From Azophilus sp026709365 (lineage in GTDB: Bacteria > Pseudomonadota > Gammaproteobacteria > Pseudomonadales > Azotimanducaceae): a stretch of DNA of 64,000 nt. The notes beneath the pieces are model-generated. The model had not been told where the DNA came from. It saw only the letters and a list, made by a program, of their open reading frames with translations, and did no database searches. Made by a program: the position numbers and the translations under genes. The stretch covers positions 1,736,001 to 1,800,000 of the forward strand of contig OZ241345.1 in NCBI GenBank assembly GCA_965200175.1. The letters are read 5' to 3'. Shown piece by piece: positions 36,638 through 44,958 of the stretch (the first letter of the stretch is position 1; each line of letters starts with the position of its first letter).

Positions 36638-38788
36638 ATGCTTAGATTCTGCACTCGCGCCTTGTCCGTCGGCCTGCTGGCTGCAGCGCTCGCCGTCTGT
36701 TCCCCAAACTCCGACCCGACCGATCCCAAGGAAGCCGTCGAGATGTCCGAAGCGAACCCACTGCTCACGCCCAGCGCCCTGCCGTTTGAGTATCCGCCGT
36801 TCGACCGCATCGAACCGGCGCATTTCCTGCCCGCCTTCGAGGCCGGCATGGCGGAGCATCTGGCCGAAATCGACAGCATCACCGCCCAGGCGGCGGCGCC
36901 GACCTTCGACAACACGCTACTTCAGTTCGAATTGGCCGGCGCAACGCTCAACCGCGTGAACAGCGTGTTTTTCGGACTTGCAGCGGCGCACACCAACGAA
37001 GCGCTCAGAGACATAGAAGCCCAGGTCGCGCCCAAGCTGGCCGAGCACCGGGATCGCGTCTTCCTCAACGCCGCTTTGTTCGAGCGCATCGAAGACGTTT
37101 ACCGCGCCCGGGACGCAATCGAACTCGAACCCGAATCGCGGCGCTTGGTCGAGGAGACCCACCGCGCTTTCGTGCGCGCCGGCGCCCAGCTGTCCGAACC
37201 GGAAAAGGCGTCGTTGCGGGCCGCCAACTCCGAATTGGCCGAGTTGCGGACCCGCTTCCGCCAGAACGTGCTCAGCGAGGTGAACGACTCGTTCGTGGTC
37301 GTCCACAGCCGCGGGGAGCTGAATGGCTTAAGCGACGCGCAAATCGAGACGGCCGCCAGCGAAGCCGTGGCCCGCGGCCTGGCCGGCAAGTTCGTCATTC
37401 CGCTGCTGAACACCACCCAGCAGCCCCTGCTCTCCGAACTCGAGAACCGGGCGCTGCGCGAAAGGCTGCTGCAGCGCTCCATGGAACGCGGCAGCCGGGG
37501 CGGCGACTACGATAACCGGGAGATTGTCAGCCGCACCGCGGAGCTGCGCGCCAAGCGGGCCCAACTGCTGGGCTTCGCCAACCACGCGGCCTATGTCCTC
37601 GACGACGAAACCGCCGGCACCGTCGAAGCCGTGAATGAGCGGCTGGCATCGCTGACGCCTGCCGCGGTGGCCAACGCCCGGCGCGAGGCGGGCGAACTGC
37701 AAAACATCGTGGACGACCTGGGCGGCGGCTTCGAACTCGCCGCCTGGGATTGGGACTTCCACGCCGAAAAGCTGCGCCGGGAGCGCTACGCCTTTGACGA
37801 ATCCCAGCTGCGGCCCTATCTGGAACTGGAGAACGTGCTGTTCAATGGCCTGTTCTTCGCCGCCAGCCAAGTTTACGGCATCACGGTCAAGGAGCGTTTC
37901 GACCTGCCGACGTACCAGGAGGACGTGCGGGTCTTTGACGTGTTCGACCACGACGGCTCAACCCTTGGGCTGTTCATCTTCGACGCCTACGCCCGCGAGT
38001 CGAAGCGCGGCGGCGCTTGGATGAACCAATACGTCGCCCAATCCCGCCTGCTGGGCAAGCGACCGGTCGTTGCGAACCACCTCAACATCCCCGAACCAAC
38101 GCCCGGCGAACCGACCCTGCTCACCTTCACCGAGGTCATCACCGCCTTCCACGAATTCGGCCACGCGCTGCACGGACTGCTCTCGGACGTACGCTACGCC
38201 ACGTTCAGCGGCACCAACGTGCCCCGCGACTTCGTTGAGTACCCTTCCCAACTCAATGAGATCTGGGCCACTTGGCCGGCCGTTCTGGCCAACTACGCCA
38301 AGCACCACGAAACCGGCGAACCCATGCCGAAGGACCTGCTGGAACGGGTGCGCAGCGCCGAGCAATTCAACCAGGGCTACGCCACCACCGAGTACCTGGC
38401 CGCCGCGCTCATCGACCAGGCCCTGCACCAGCTGGCACCGGGCGAGGCGCCCGCAGTCGAGGATGTCCTGGCATTCGAAGCCCAAGCCCTCGCCGCTGCC
38501 GGCGCGGACTTGGCCACGGTGCCGCCACGCTACCGCCTGCCCTACTTCTCCCACATCATGGGCGGCTACTCGGCTGGCTACTACGCCTACATATGGAGCG
38601 AAGTGCTGGACGCCGACACCGAGCAGTGGTTCCACGCCAACGGCGGCATGACCCGCGCCAACGGCCAGCGCTTCCGCGACGCCCTGCTGTCGCGCGGCGG
38701 CAGCGAGGACGCCATGACGCTGTTCCGCAACTTCATCGGCCGCGAGCCGAGCATCGAGCCGCTGCTTGAACGGCGGGGTTTGAACTGA
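36638..38788 (+). CDS. dcp: M3 family metallopeptidase, peptidyl-dipeptidase Dcp-like
   Basis: A thimet-oligopeptidase-family zinc peptidase. The zinc motif is FHEFGHALHGLLS with His505, Glu506 and His509, and the third ligand Glu is in VEYPSQLNEIWA. The substrate-side stretch VFDHDGSTLGLFIFDAYARE then SKRGGAW matches Dcp. The N-terminus MLRFCTRALSVGLLAAALAVCS looks like a lipoprotein or Sec signal (Cys after LAV is imperfect), so it may be periplasmic, unlike E. coli Dcp. Several upstream ATGs exist (36566, 36623). I chose 36638, which begins a normal signal peptide and follows the TATGAT box; about 716 residues. It removes dipeptides from peptide C-termini. Confidence 0.9.
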   Translation: MLRFCTRALSVGLLAAALAVCSPNSDPTDPKEAVEMSEANPLLTPSALPFEYPPFDRIEPAHFLPAFEAGMAEHLAEIDSITAQAAAPTFDNTLLQFELAGATLNRVNSVFFGLAAAHTNEALRDIEAQVAPKLAEHRDRVFLNAALFERIEDVYRARDAIELEPESRRLVEETHRAFVRAGAQLSEPEKASLRAANSELAELRTRFRQNVLSEVNDSFVVVHSRGELNGLSDAQIETAASEAVARGLAGKFVIPLLNTTQQPLLSELENRALRERLLQRSMERGSRGGDYDNREIVSRTAELRAKRAQLLGFANHAAYVLDDETAGTVEAVNERLASLTPAAVANARREAGELQNIVDDLGGGFELAAWDWDFHAEKLRRERYAFDESQLRPYLELENVLFNGLFFAASQVYGITVKERFDLPTYQEDVRVFDVFDHDGSTLGLFIFDAYARESKRGGAWMNQYVAQSRLLGKRPVVANHLNIPEPTPGEPTLLTFTEVITAFHEFGHALHGLLSDVRYATFSGTNVPRDFVEYPSQLNEIWATWPAVLANYAKHHETGEPMPKDLLERVRSAEQFNQGYATTEYLAAALIDQALHQLAPGEAPAVEDVLAFEAQALAAAGADLATVPPRYRLPYFSHIMGGYSAGYYAYIWSEVLDADTEQWFHANGGMTRANGQRFRDALLSRGGSEDAMTLFRNFIGREPSIEPLLERRGLN

Positions 38789-38798
38789 GCCAGGGAGC

Positions 38799-40628
38799 CT
38801 ACTCGACTCTGGGATGCCGGGCGATGACCTCCAGCATGGCCTCCCCATAACGGTTGAACTTGGTTTCGCCGACGCCGTGCAGGGCCAGCATGGCCTCCCG
38901 GGAATCGGGCCGGGCGCGCACGAACTCCTTGAGCGTTGCGTCGTGGAAAATGACGTAGGGCGGCACGCCGGCCTCGTCAGCCAACTCGATTCGCCGCGCC
39001 TTGAGGGCCTGCCATAGCGGCTCGTCGGCGGCGCCGACCGCATGGCTCTCCGGACGCGGGCCGGCCTTGCGCTTGGGTTTGTCGATGCGGGCCTCCTCGC
39101 GCAGTTCAAGGCGCTCCTCGCCGCGTAGCAAGGGCCGGGCCTGCGGGGTCAGCATCAGGGCGCCAAAGCGCTCGGCCTCCACGCGGGCGAAGCCGCGCAC
39201 CACCACCTGCCGGGCCACGGAGCGCCATTGCCGGTCGGAAAAGTCCGACCCGATGCCGTAGGTCGATAGGCGCTCGTGCCGATGCTGGCGCACCTTGGCG
39301 GTGTCCTTGCCGCGCAGCACGTCGATCACGTGGGCGGCGCCAAAGCGCTCCCCGGTGCGATGGACGCAGGACAGGAACTTCTGCGCAGCCACCGTGCCGT
39401 CCCAGGTCTTGGGCGGACTGAGGCAGATGTCGCAGTTGCCGCATGGGCCGACGTAGCCCTCACCAAAGTAGGACAGCAGCCCCACCCTTCGGCAGGTGGT
39501 GACCTCGCACCAGCCGAGCAGCGCATCGAGCCGAGCCCGTTCAATGCGCTTGTGCTGCTCGTCCGCTTCCGACTGATCGGCCATCTGCCGCAAGCGCACC
39601 ACGTCTTGCAGGCCGTAGCTCATCCACGCCTCGGCGGGCAGCCCATCGCGGCCCGCACGCCCGGTCTCCTGATAGTAGGCCTCCACGCTCTTCGGCAAAT
39701 CCACATGGGCCACGAAGCGCACGTCCGGCTTGTCGATGCCCATGCCGAAGGCGACGGTGGCGACGATGACCACCCCGTCGTCGCGCTGAAAGCGGCTTTG
39801 GTGACGCTGGCGCACATCGCTTGGCAGGCCCGCATGGTAAGGCAGCGCATCGAAGCCCGCCTCCGCCAACTGCCGCGCGGTCTCCTCCACTTTGCGCCGC
39901 GAGAGGCAATAGACGATGCCCGCCTCGTGCCGATGGCCGTCGAGAAATGCCAGCAGGTTGGCGCCGGGGCTGCCCTTCACCCGCACGCGGTAGCAAATGT
40001 TGGGCCGGTCGAATCCGCTGATGAAGCGCCGAGGCTCGGTGAGCGCCAAGCGGGAAGCGATCTCCTCCCTGGTGCGCAGGTCGGCGGTGGCGGTCAGGGC
40101 CATGCGCGGCACGCCAGGGAAACGCTCCGCCAGCACGTCCAACCCCAAGTAGTCCTGGCGAAAGTCGTGCCCCCACTGGGAGACGCAATGCGCCTCATCA
40201 ATGGCGATGAGCGCCACATCGAGGGTGCGCAGCAGTTCCAGGGTGCCCGTCTCCCCGCTCAGCAGCCGCTCCGGCGCGAGGTACAGCAGGTCCAGTTCGC
40301 CACGCTGGAGCGCCCCTTCAATCTCCCGCTGCTCATGAAAGGGCACGCTGGAGTTGAGGAACGCCGCCGCCACTCCGAGCTGGCGCAGGGCCTGCACTTG
40401 GTCCTGCATCAGCGCGATCAACGGCGAGACGACGATGCCCACTCCTGGGCGCAGCATGGCCGGAATCTGGTAGCACAACGACTTGCCGCCGCCGGTCGGC
40501 ATCAGCACCAGCGAATCCCGGCCATCAAGAACGGACTCGATGACCTCAAGCTGCCCCGGCCGAAACTCAGGATAGCCGTAAACACGGCGCAGAAGCCCTT
40601 GGGCGCGTTGGGTGCGTTCGGGGTTCAC
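38799..40628 (-). CDS. recQ: ATP-dependent DNA helicase RecQ
   Basis: 3'-5' SF2 helicase for recombination and fork repair, 609 residues, the E. coli RecQ length. Walker A is LMPTGGGKSLCYQIPA, the DEAH box is AIDEAHCVSQWGHDFR, and motif V/VI includes ATVAFGMGIDKPDVRF and QETGRAGRDG. The RQC zinc cysteines are in GWCEVTTCRR and CGNCDIC. The HRDC domain closes the protein (LWQALKARRIELADEAGVPP). The GTG at 40628 is chosen because it begins VNPERTQRAQGLLRRVYGYP, the family N-terminus. The frame stays open upstream to 41066 without homology. A TATAAT box sits only 6 bases before the GTG. Confidence 0.95.
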   Translation of the reverse strand: MNPERTQRAQGLLRRVYGYPEFRPGQLEVIESVLDGRDSLVLMPTGGGKSLCYQIPAMLRPGVGIVVSPLIALMQDQVQALRQLGVAAAFLNSSVPFHEQREIEGALQRGELDLLYLAPERLLSGETGTLELLRTLDVALIAIDEAHCVSQWGHDFRQDYLGLDVLAERFPGVPRMALTATADLRTREEIASRLALTEPRRFISGFDRPNICYRVRVKGSPGANLLAFLDGHRHEAGIVYCLSRRKVEETARQLAEAGFDALPYHAGLPSDVRQRHQSRFQRDDGVVIVATVAFGMGIDKPDVRFVAHVDLPKSVEAYYQETGRAGRDGLPAEAWMSYGLQDVVRLRQMADQSEADEQHKRIERARLDALLGWCEVTTCRRVGLLSYFGEGYVGPCGNCDICLSPPKTWDGTVAAQKFLSCVHRTGERFGAAHVIDVLRGKDTAKVRQHRHERLSTYGIGSDFSDRQWRSVARQVVVRGFARVEAERFGALMLTPQARPLLRGEERLELREEARIDKPKRKAGPRPESHAVGAADEPLWQALKARRIELADEAGVPPYVIFHDATLKEFVRARPDSREAMLALHGVGETKFNRYGEAMLEVIARHPRVE

Positions 40629-40634
40629 GAACCG

Positions 40635-40640
40635 ATTATA
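40635..40640 (-). promoter_or_regulatory. -10 box directly before the recQ start
   Basis: Minus-strand TATAAT, then CGGTTC, then the GTG start codon. There is no Shine-Dalgarno, so a leaderless mRNA is likely. Confidence 0.5.
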
Positions 40641-40676
40641 GAAAGTCCCCGGGCCGGCGCGGAAGCCAGCGCGCCC

Positions 40677-40712
40677 TGGCGGTCGCGGCGGACCTTCGGT
40701 TCGTTGTGCCCG
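40677..40712 (+). repeat. Fragment related to repeat family A (A7)
   Basis: GGTCGCGGCGGACCTTCGGT is shared with copy A2 (GGTCGCGGCGGACCTTTGGT at 20978). Inverted GC-rich stretches follow (GAGGCGCCCGC…GCAGGCGGGATTCCCGGAG) up to about 40795. The remainder of the 40629-40932 gap has a weak TATGCT and no gene. Confidence 0.45.
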
Positions 40713-40932
40713 CTCCGGGGCGAGGCGCCCGCTGCAGGCGGGATTCCCGGAGGGAGTCCCGCCCTCTGACGGCGCGAAGCGCCGTTGGTTCACGCGCCTG
40801 CCGTCCCTTTGGAAGATCGCCAGCGCCCTGCATGACTGAAAATCACAACTGAAAATCACCACTTCAAATAGCCGCGATCTACGGCTATGCTGAAACGTTC
40901 GTAAACAAAAGATGAGTTGAGGAGAAACCACC

Positions 40933-42165
40933 ATGGCGGAAGCGTTATTGCAAACCTCGTTCACGGAAACGCCGCTGCAGCGGGTGCATCGGCTGGCGGA
41001 CGTGATTCGCGAAGGCGGCGACGAGGCGCAGAAGGTTCGCCACCTGCCGGCGGAGACCGCGGGCATCCTGACCGATGAAGGCCTTTACCGCTTCACGCTG
41101 CCCTACGAACTCGGCGGCGAGAACGCCAGCGTGCGGGAGACCATCGAGGTGCTGGAGGCGATGGCGGCCATTGACGGCTCGGTCGCCTGGAACGTCATGA
41201 TCGGTTCGGAGATCAACGCCATCGCCGCCGGCGGCATGGACCCGGCCATCGCCCGGGAAGTCTATCTGGGCAACCCCGATGTCATCATGTGCGGCGGCGG
41301 CGGACCGGGCACCCAGCCCTCCTTCGCCATCAAGCAGAAGGACGGCAGCTACCGGGTCTCCGGGCAGGTCACCTTCCAAAGCGGGTGCCACAACGCCGCT
41401 TGGTGCTTCATGGCCGCGCCGGTGGTGGAGGATGGCGAACCGGTGATTGGCGAGGACGGCAACCCGGTGTTCAAGATGTGGTTCCTGAACCGCAGCGAAT
41501 GGGAAATCGTGGACACTTGGCACATGGCCGGGCTGCGCGGTTCGGGCAGCCACGACGTCCGGGCCGACGGCGCCTTGGTGCCGGAACGGCTGGCCGGAGT
41601 CGATCTGTTCACGGTGCCGGCCCACTATCCCAATCCGGTGTTCCGCATTCCGGTGGCGCTGCGCCTGTCGTTCAACAAGGCGGCGGTGGCCATCGGCGTC
41701 GCCCGGGGCGCGCTCGACGCCTTCTGCGACCTCGCCCAGGACAAGATTCCGCTGCTGACCGCATCCACGCTCAGGGACAAGCCCATCGCCCACTATCGGG
41801 TCGGCGAAGGGGAAGCCGCCCTGCGCGCGGCCAGGGCCTTCCTGATGCAGGCCATGGACGACGTGACCGACGAGTTGGAGGCTGGCGCGGCCGCACCCGG
41901 GCCGCAGACCACCCAGCTGGCGCGCCTGGCCTGCACCCACGCAGCCAACGTGTCCATGCACGTCGTGGACAGCGTCCACAACGCGGCCGGCACCACGGCG
42001 CTGCGCATGGACTGCCCCCTGGAGCGCAAGCTGCGCGACGCGCACGGCTGCGCGACCCACCGCTGGGTGGCGCACCCGCTGTACGCCGAGATCGGCAAGA
42101 TGTATCTCGGCCATGAAGGACTGCCGGAGTTCTCCGGGAGGGACGGCCCGCAAATCAGCAAGTAG
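40933..42165 (+). CDS. Acyl-CoA dehydrogenase-like flavoprotein (HsaA/pigment-hydroxylase type)
   Basis: 410 residues with the acyl-CoA dehydrogenase fold: N-terminal LPYELGGENASVRETIEVLE, middle QPSFAIKQKDGSYRVSGQVT and MAGLRGSGSHDVRADGALVP, and the C-terminal helical domain (…HVVDSVHNAAGTTALRMDCP, HRWVAHPLYAEIGKMYLG). The GLRGSGSHDV loop and the lack of a clear acyl-CoA catalytic Glu favour the flavin-dependent monooxygenase subgroup (HsaA/HpaB-like) rather than a beta-oxidation enzyme. GAGGAGA precedes the ATG. First gene of a plus-strand cluster with DUF1330, ALDH and SnoaL-like proteins. Confidence 0.85.
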   Translation: MAEALLQTSFTETPLQRVHRLADVIREGGDEAQKVRHLPAETAGILTDEGLYRFTLPYELGGENASVRETIEVLEAMAAIDGSVAWNVMIGSEINAIAAGGMDPAIAREVYLGNPDVIMCGGGGPGTQPSFAIKQKDGSYRVSGQVTFQSGCHNAAWCFMAAPVVEDGEPVIGEDGNPVFKMWFLNRSEWEIVDTWHMAGLRGSGSHDVRADGALVPERLAGVDLFTVPAHYPNPVFRIPVALRLSFNKAAVAIGVARGALDAFCDLAQDKIPLLTASTLRDKPIAHYRVGEGEAALRAARAFLMQAMDDVTDELEAGAAAPGPQTTQLARLACTHAANVSMHVVDSVHNAAGTTALRMDCPLERKLRDAHGCATHRWVAHPLYAEIGKMYLGHEGLPEFSGRDGPQISK

Positions 42166-42236
42166 CCTCGCGCATCGCGAACTTCCAATCGAAAACCCGC
42201 AACCCAACCCGGCAACCGAACTTTAAGGAGAAGCCC

Positions 42237-42533
42237 ATGGCAGCCTATTTCATCGCTCAGTACGTCGTGAACGACCCCGACCTGTATCGCGAGTACCAAG
42301 GCGGCGCCGGCCCAACCATCCAAGCCCATGGCGCGGAGCTGGTGGCCTTCGATGTCGCCGCCGAGACCATGGAGGGGACGCCGCCCGGCCCCCAGACCGT
42401 GGTTCTGAAATTCGAATCCACCGAAGCCGCCAAGGCTTGGTACGAGTCGGAGGAGTATCAAGCGGTGGTCGGCAAGCGGCTTGCGGCCACCGAAGGCTTT
42501 GCGGTGCTCTCGCAGGGCATGAACCTCGGCTGA
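42237..42533 (+). CDS. DUF1330 domain protein
   Basis: 98 residues with the dimeric alpha/beta-barrel DUF1330 layout: AAYFIAQYVVNDPDLYREYQ at the start, then a VVLKFESTEAAKAWYESEEY strand-helix, and QAVVGKRLAATEGFAVLSQG at the end. The family is small, soluble and of unknown biochemical role, often near catabolic genes. TAAGGAG lies 8 bases before the ATG. It follows the acyl-CoA-dehydrogenase-like gene by 71 bases. Confidence 0.9.
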   Translation: MAAYFIAQYVVNDPDLYREYQGGAGPTIQAHGAELVAFDVAAETMEGTPPGPQTVVLKFESTEAAKAWYESEEYQAVVGKRLAATEGFAVLSQGMNLG

Positions 42534-42590
42534 TCCGGCCCACCGCTCCCGATCCGATTCACAGTCCCGCTCAAACACGGAGGAAACGCA

Positions 42591-44036
42591 ATGAGCAACC
42601 GGCAGAAGTTCTACATCAATGGCGAGTGGGTGGAGCCGTCCACCAGCGCCACCTTGGCGGTCATCAATCCGGCCACCGAGGAGCCCATCGACACCATTGC
42701 CCTCGGCGGCCCTGCCGACGTGGACAAGGCCGTGGCCGCGGCCAAGGCGGCGTTCGAGACCTTCTCCCAGACCACCCGTGAGGAGCGCGTGGCGCTGCTG
42801 GAGCGGATCATCGCCGCCTACAGCGGTCGAATGGGCGAGGTAGCCCAAGCCATCAGCCAGGAAATGGGCGCACCGCTGCCGCTGGCCAACGCGGCCCAGG
42901 CCCCGGCCGGACTGGGCCACTTCATGACCACCTTGGAAGTGCTCAAGACCTTCGAGTTCGAGGAGGACATCGGCACCTCCCACGTCGTGCGCGAGCCCGC
43001 CGGCGTGTGCGGCTTCATCACGCCTTGGAACTGGCCCATCAATCAGATCGCCTGCAAGGTGGCGCCGGCCTTGGCGGCGGGCTGCACCATGGTGCTCAAG
43101 CCCTCGGAGGTCGCGCCCTTCAATGCCATCCTGTTCGCCGAGATCCTCGATGAGGCCGGCGTGCCGGCGGGCGTCTTCAACCTAGTCAACGGCGACGGCC
43201 CCACCGTCGGCACGGCCCTGTCGTCGCACCCGGACGTGGACATGATGTCCTTCACCGGCTCCACCCGCGCCGGAGTGGAAGTGGCCAGGAACGCAGCGCC
43301 CACCGTCAAGCGGGTGGCCCAGGAGCTGGGCGGCAAGTCGGCCAACATCATCCTCGATGACGCCGACTTCCAGGCGGCCATCAGCCGTGACGTGTTCGGC
43401 ATGTGCATGAACTCCGGCCAGTCCTGCAACGCCCCCACCCGGATGCTGGTGCCGAACGCCCGCATGGACGAAGCCGCCGCCATCGCCAAGGCGGCCGCCG
43501 AGAACGTGAAGGTCATCGCGCCGGATGCGGAAGATGCCGCCATCGGCAACATCGGCCCGGTGGTCTCGGAAGTGCAGTTCAACAAGATCCAAGCCCTCAT
43601 CGAGAAGGGCATTGAGGAAGGCGCCACGCTGGAGACCGGCGGTCCGGGCCGGCCCGACGGCATGAACCAAGGCTACTACGTCAGGCCGACGGTCTTCTCC
43701 CACGTCACCAACGACATGACCATCGCCCGGGAGGAGATCTTCGGGCCGGTGCTGTCGCTGATCGGCTACGAGGACGACGCGGACGCCGTGCGCATCGCCA
43801 ATGACACGGTCTATGGCCTGTCCGGCTACATCTCCTCGGGAGACCCGGAGCGCGCCAAGGCGATCGCCCGCCGGATTCGTTCCGGCAACGTCCACCTGAA
43901 CGGTGCGCCCATGGACAACAAGGCCCCCTTCGGTGGCTACAAGCAGTCCGGCAACGGCCGCGAGTGGGGCAGCCACGGCTTCGAGGAGTTCCTGGAAGTC
44001 AAGGCCATCATGGGCTACAACGCCGCGGCCGGCTAG
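42591..44036 (+). CDS. Aldehyde dehydrogenase family protein
   Basis: A 481-residue NAD(P)-dependent aldehyde dehydrogenase. It has the cofactor-binding FITPWNWPINQIACKVAPAL, the catalytic Glu245 in AQELGGKSANI, the nucleophile Cys279 in MNSGQSCNAPTRMLV, and EEIFGPVLSLIGYEDD. The C-terminal NGAPMDNKAPFGGYKQSGNG is typical of ALDH superfamily members acting on aliphatic or aromatic aldehydes. GGAGG precedes the ATG. Its location between DUF1330 and a SnoaL-like protein suggests oxidation of an aldehyde made by the upstream flavoenzyme, which is inferred. Confidence 0.94.
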   Translation: MSNRQKFYINGEWVEPSTSATLAVINPATEEPIDTIALGGPADVDKAVAAAKAAFETFSQTTREERVALLERIIAAYSGRMGEVAQAISQEMGAPLPLANAAQAPAGLGHFMTTLEVLKTFEFEEDIGTSHVVREPAGVCGFITPWNWPINQIACKVAPALAAGCTMVLKPSEVAPFNAILFAEILDEAGVPAGVFNLVNGDGPTVGTALSSHPDVDMMSFTGSTRAGVEVARNAAPTVKRVAQELGGKSANIILDDADFQAAISRDVFGMCMNSGQSCNAPTRMLVPNARMDEAAAIAKAAAENVKVIAPDAEDAAIGNIGPVVSEVQFNKIQALIEKGIEEGATLETGGPGRPDGMNQGYYVRPTVFSHVTNDMTIAREEIFGPVLSLIGYEDDADAVRIANDTVYGLSGYISSGDPERAKAIARRIRSGNVHLNGAPMDNKAPFGGYKQSGNGREWGSHGFEEFLEVKAIMGYNAAAG

Positions 44037-44125
44037 GGCCTGCCTCGGCGGTGCCGCGAGGGGAGTGGAGCTTCCCTGCCCTCGCGACAGCACTTGAATC
44101 AGCCACTCATTTGGCGGAGGAAGCC

Positions 44126-44539
44126 ATGGCCCAAGACCTAGCCCTCGACCGGATCGCGCTGCAGGACGTGATGCTCAGCTACGCCGCCGGCGTCGATGAA
44201 CGGGACTTCGACCTGTACCGCTCCTGCTTCGCCGATGACGTGGAGGTGCATGGCTTTGGGGAGGAGACCGTGCATGGTGCCGATGCCTGGCTGGATTACG
44301 TCAAGAACGCCTTGGAGCGCTTCGGCCCCACCCAACACATGCTCGGCCCGCAGCTCGCCACCGTCGATGGCGACAACGCCCACTGCCGCACCGACGTGCA
44401 AGCGCTGCATTACCTGAAGGAACCGGAAGGCAGCACCTTGACCCTTTGGGCCACCTACAAGTCCGACATGCGCCGCATCGACGGACGTTGGCGCATCGTT
44501 CGCCATGAGCTGGTCAGCCGGGGCACGAAAGTCGAATAA
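44126..44539 (+). CDS. SnoaL/NTF2-like domain protein
   Basis: 137 residues with the NTF2-like cone fold: IALQDVMLSYAAGVDERDFD then LYRSCFADDVEVHGFGEETV, a central GPTQHMLGPQLATVDGDNAH and a terminal YKSDMRRIDGRWRIVRHELV. Members are isomerases, cyclases or dehydratases with polyketide, steroid or aromatic substrates, or lack activity. GGAGGAAGCC precedes the ATG. Last gene of the dehydrogenase/ALDH cluster. Confidence 0.85.
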   Translation: MAQDLALDRIALQDVMLSYAAGVDERDFDLYRSCFADDVEVHGFGEETVHGADAWLDYVKNALERFGPTQHMLGPQLATVDGDNAHCRTDVQALHYLKEPEGSTLTLWATYKSDMRRIDGRWRIVRHELVSRGTKVE

Positions 44540-44561
44540 CGTCATTCTGCCGATCGGCCGC

Positions 44562-44618
44562 ATGGATCCCAAGGAAACGCTGACCCTGCTGCGGATGATC
44601 GCCAGCCGCCGGAAGTAG
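44562..44618 (+). other. Short coding-like remnant before the antitoxin gene
   Basis: A frame reading VILPIGRMDPKETLTLLRMI then ASRRK-stop ends 9 bases before the antitoxin ATG. It is too short to be a toxin gene and may be the tail of a deleted gene. I could not identify it. Confidence 0.2.
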
Positions 44619-44627
44619 CCGAACACC

Positions 44628-44936
44628 ATGAGCAAGACCGCTACCGCGCCCTACGACGTTGCTGAGCACCTTCGCACACGCGAGGAAATGGCGGCATACC
44701 TAGAAGCATCCATTGAGGAGTCGGCGGGCGATGCCGCTTTCGTGGCCAAGGCGTTGGGTGACATCGCTCGGGCGAAGGGCATGGCGCAGGTGGCGAGCGA
44801 TGCCGGCCTGTCCCGCGAAAGCCTCCACAAGGCCCTCTCTGGGGCGCGCAAGCCGACTTTCGAGACCGTCCTCAAGGTCGTTGGCGCACTGGACTTGAAG
44901 CTGCTTGTCGAAGCCGACACAGCCGGACCGTCCTGA
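44628..44936 (+). CDS. Addiction-module antidote protein (HTH), orphan
   Basis: 102 residues matching the probable addiction module antidote (HigA/RelE-partner) family: YDVAEHLRTREEMAAYLEAS then DAAFVAKALGDIARAKGMAQ, then the helix-turn-helix VASDAGLSRESLHKALSG ending with ARKPTFETVLKVVGALDLKL. Normally a toxin gene of the phage-Gp49/HigB type lies directly upstream; here only a short remnant is found, so the antitoxin is an orphan. It probably regulates its own promoter. Confidence 0.88.
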   Translation: MSKTATAPYDVAEHLRTREEMAAYLEASIEESAGDAAFVAKALGDIARAKGMAQVASDAGLSRESLHKALSGARKPTFETVLKVVGALDLKLLVEADTAGPS

Positions 44937-44958
44937 GCGCACCACAGCTTCAAAGCAA

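Noticed and set aside
40629..41066. N-terminal extension of RecQ
   Set aside because: It has Pro/Arg-rich, non-conserved sequence and passes through a repeat; the GTG at 40628 gives the standard RecQ length.
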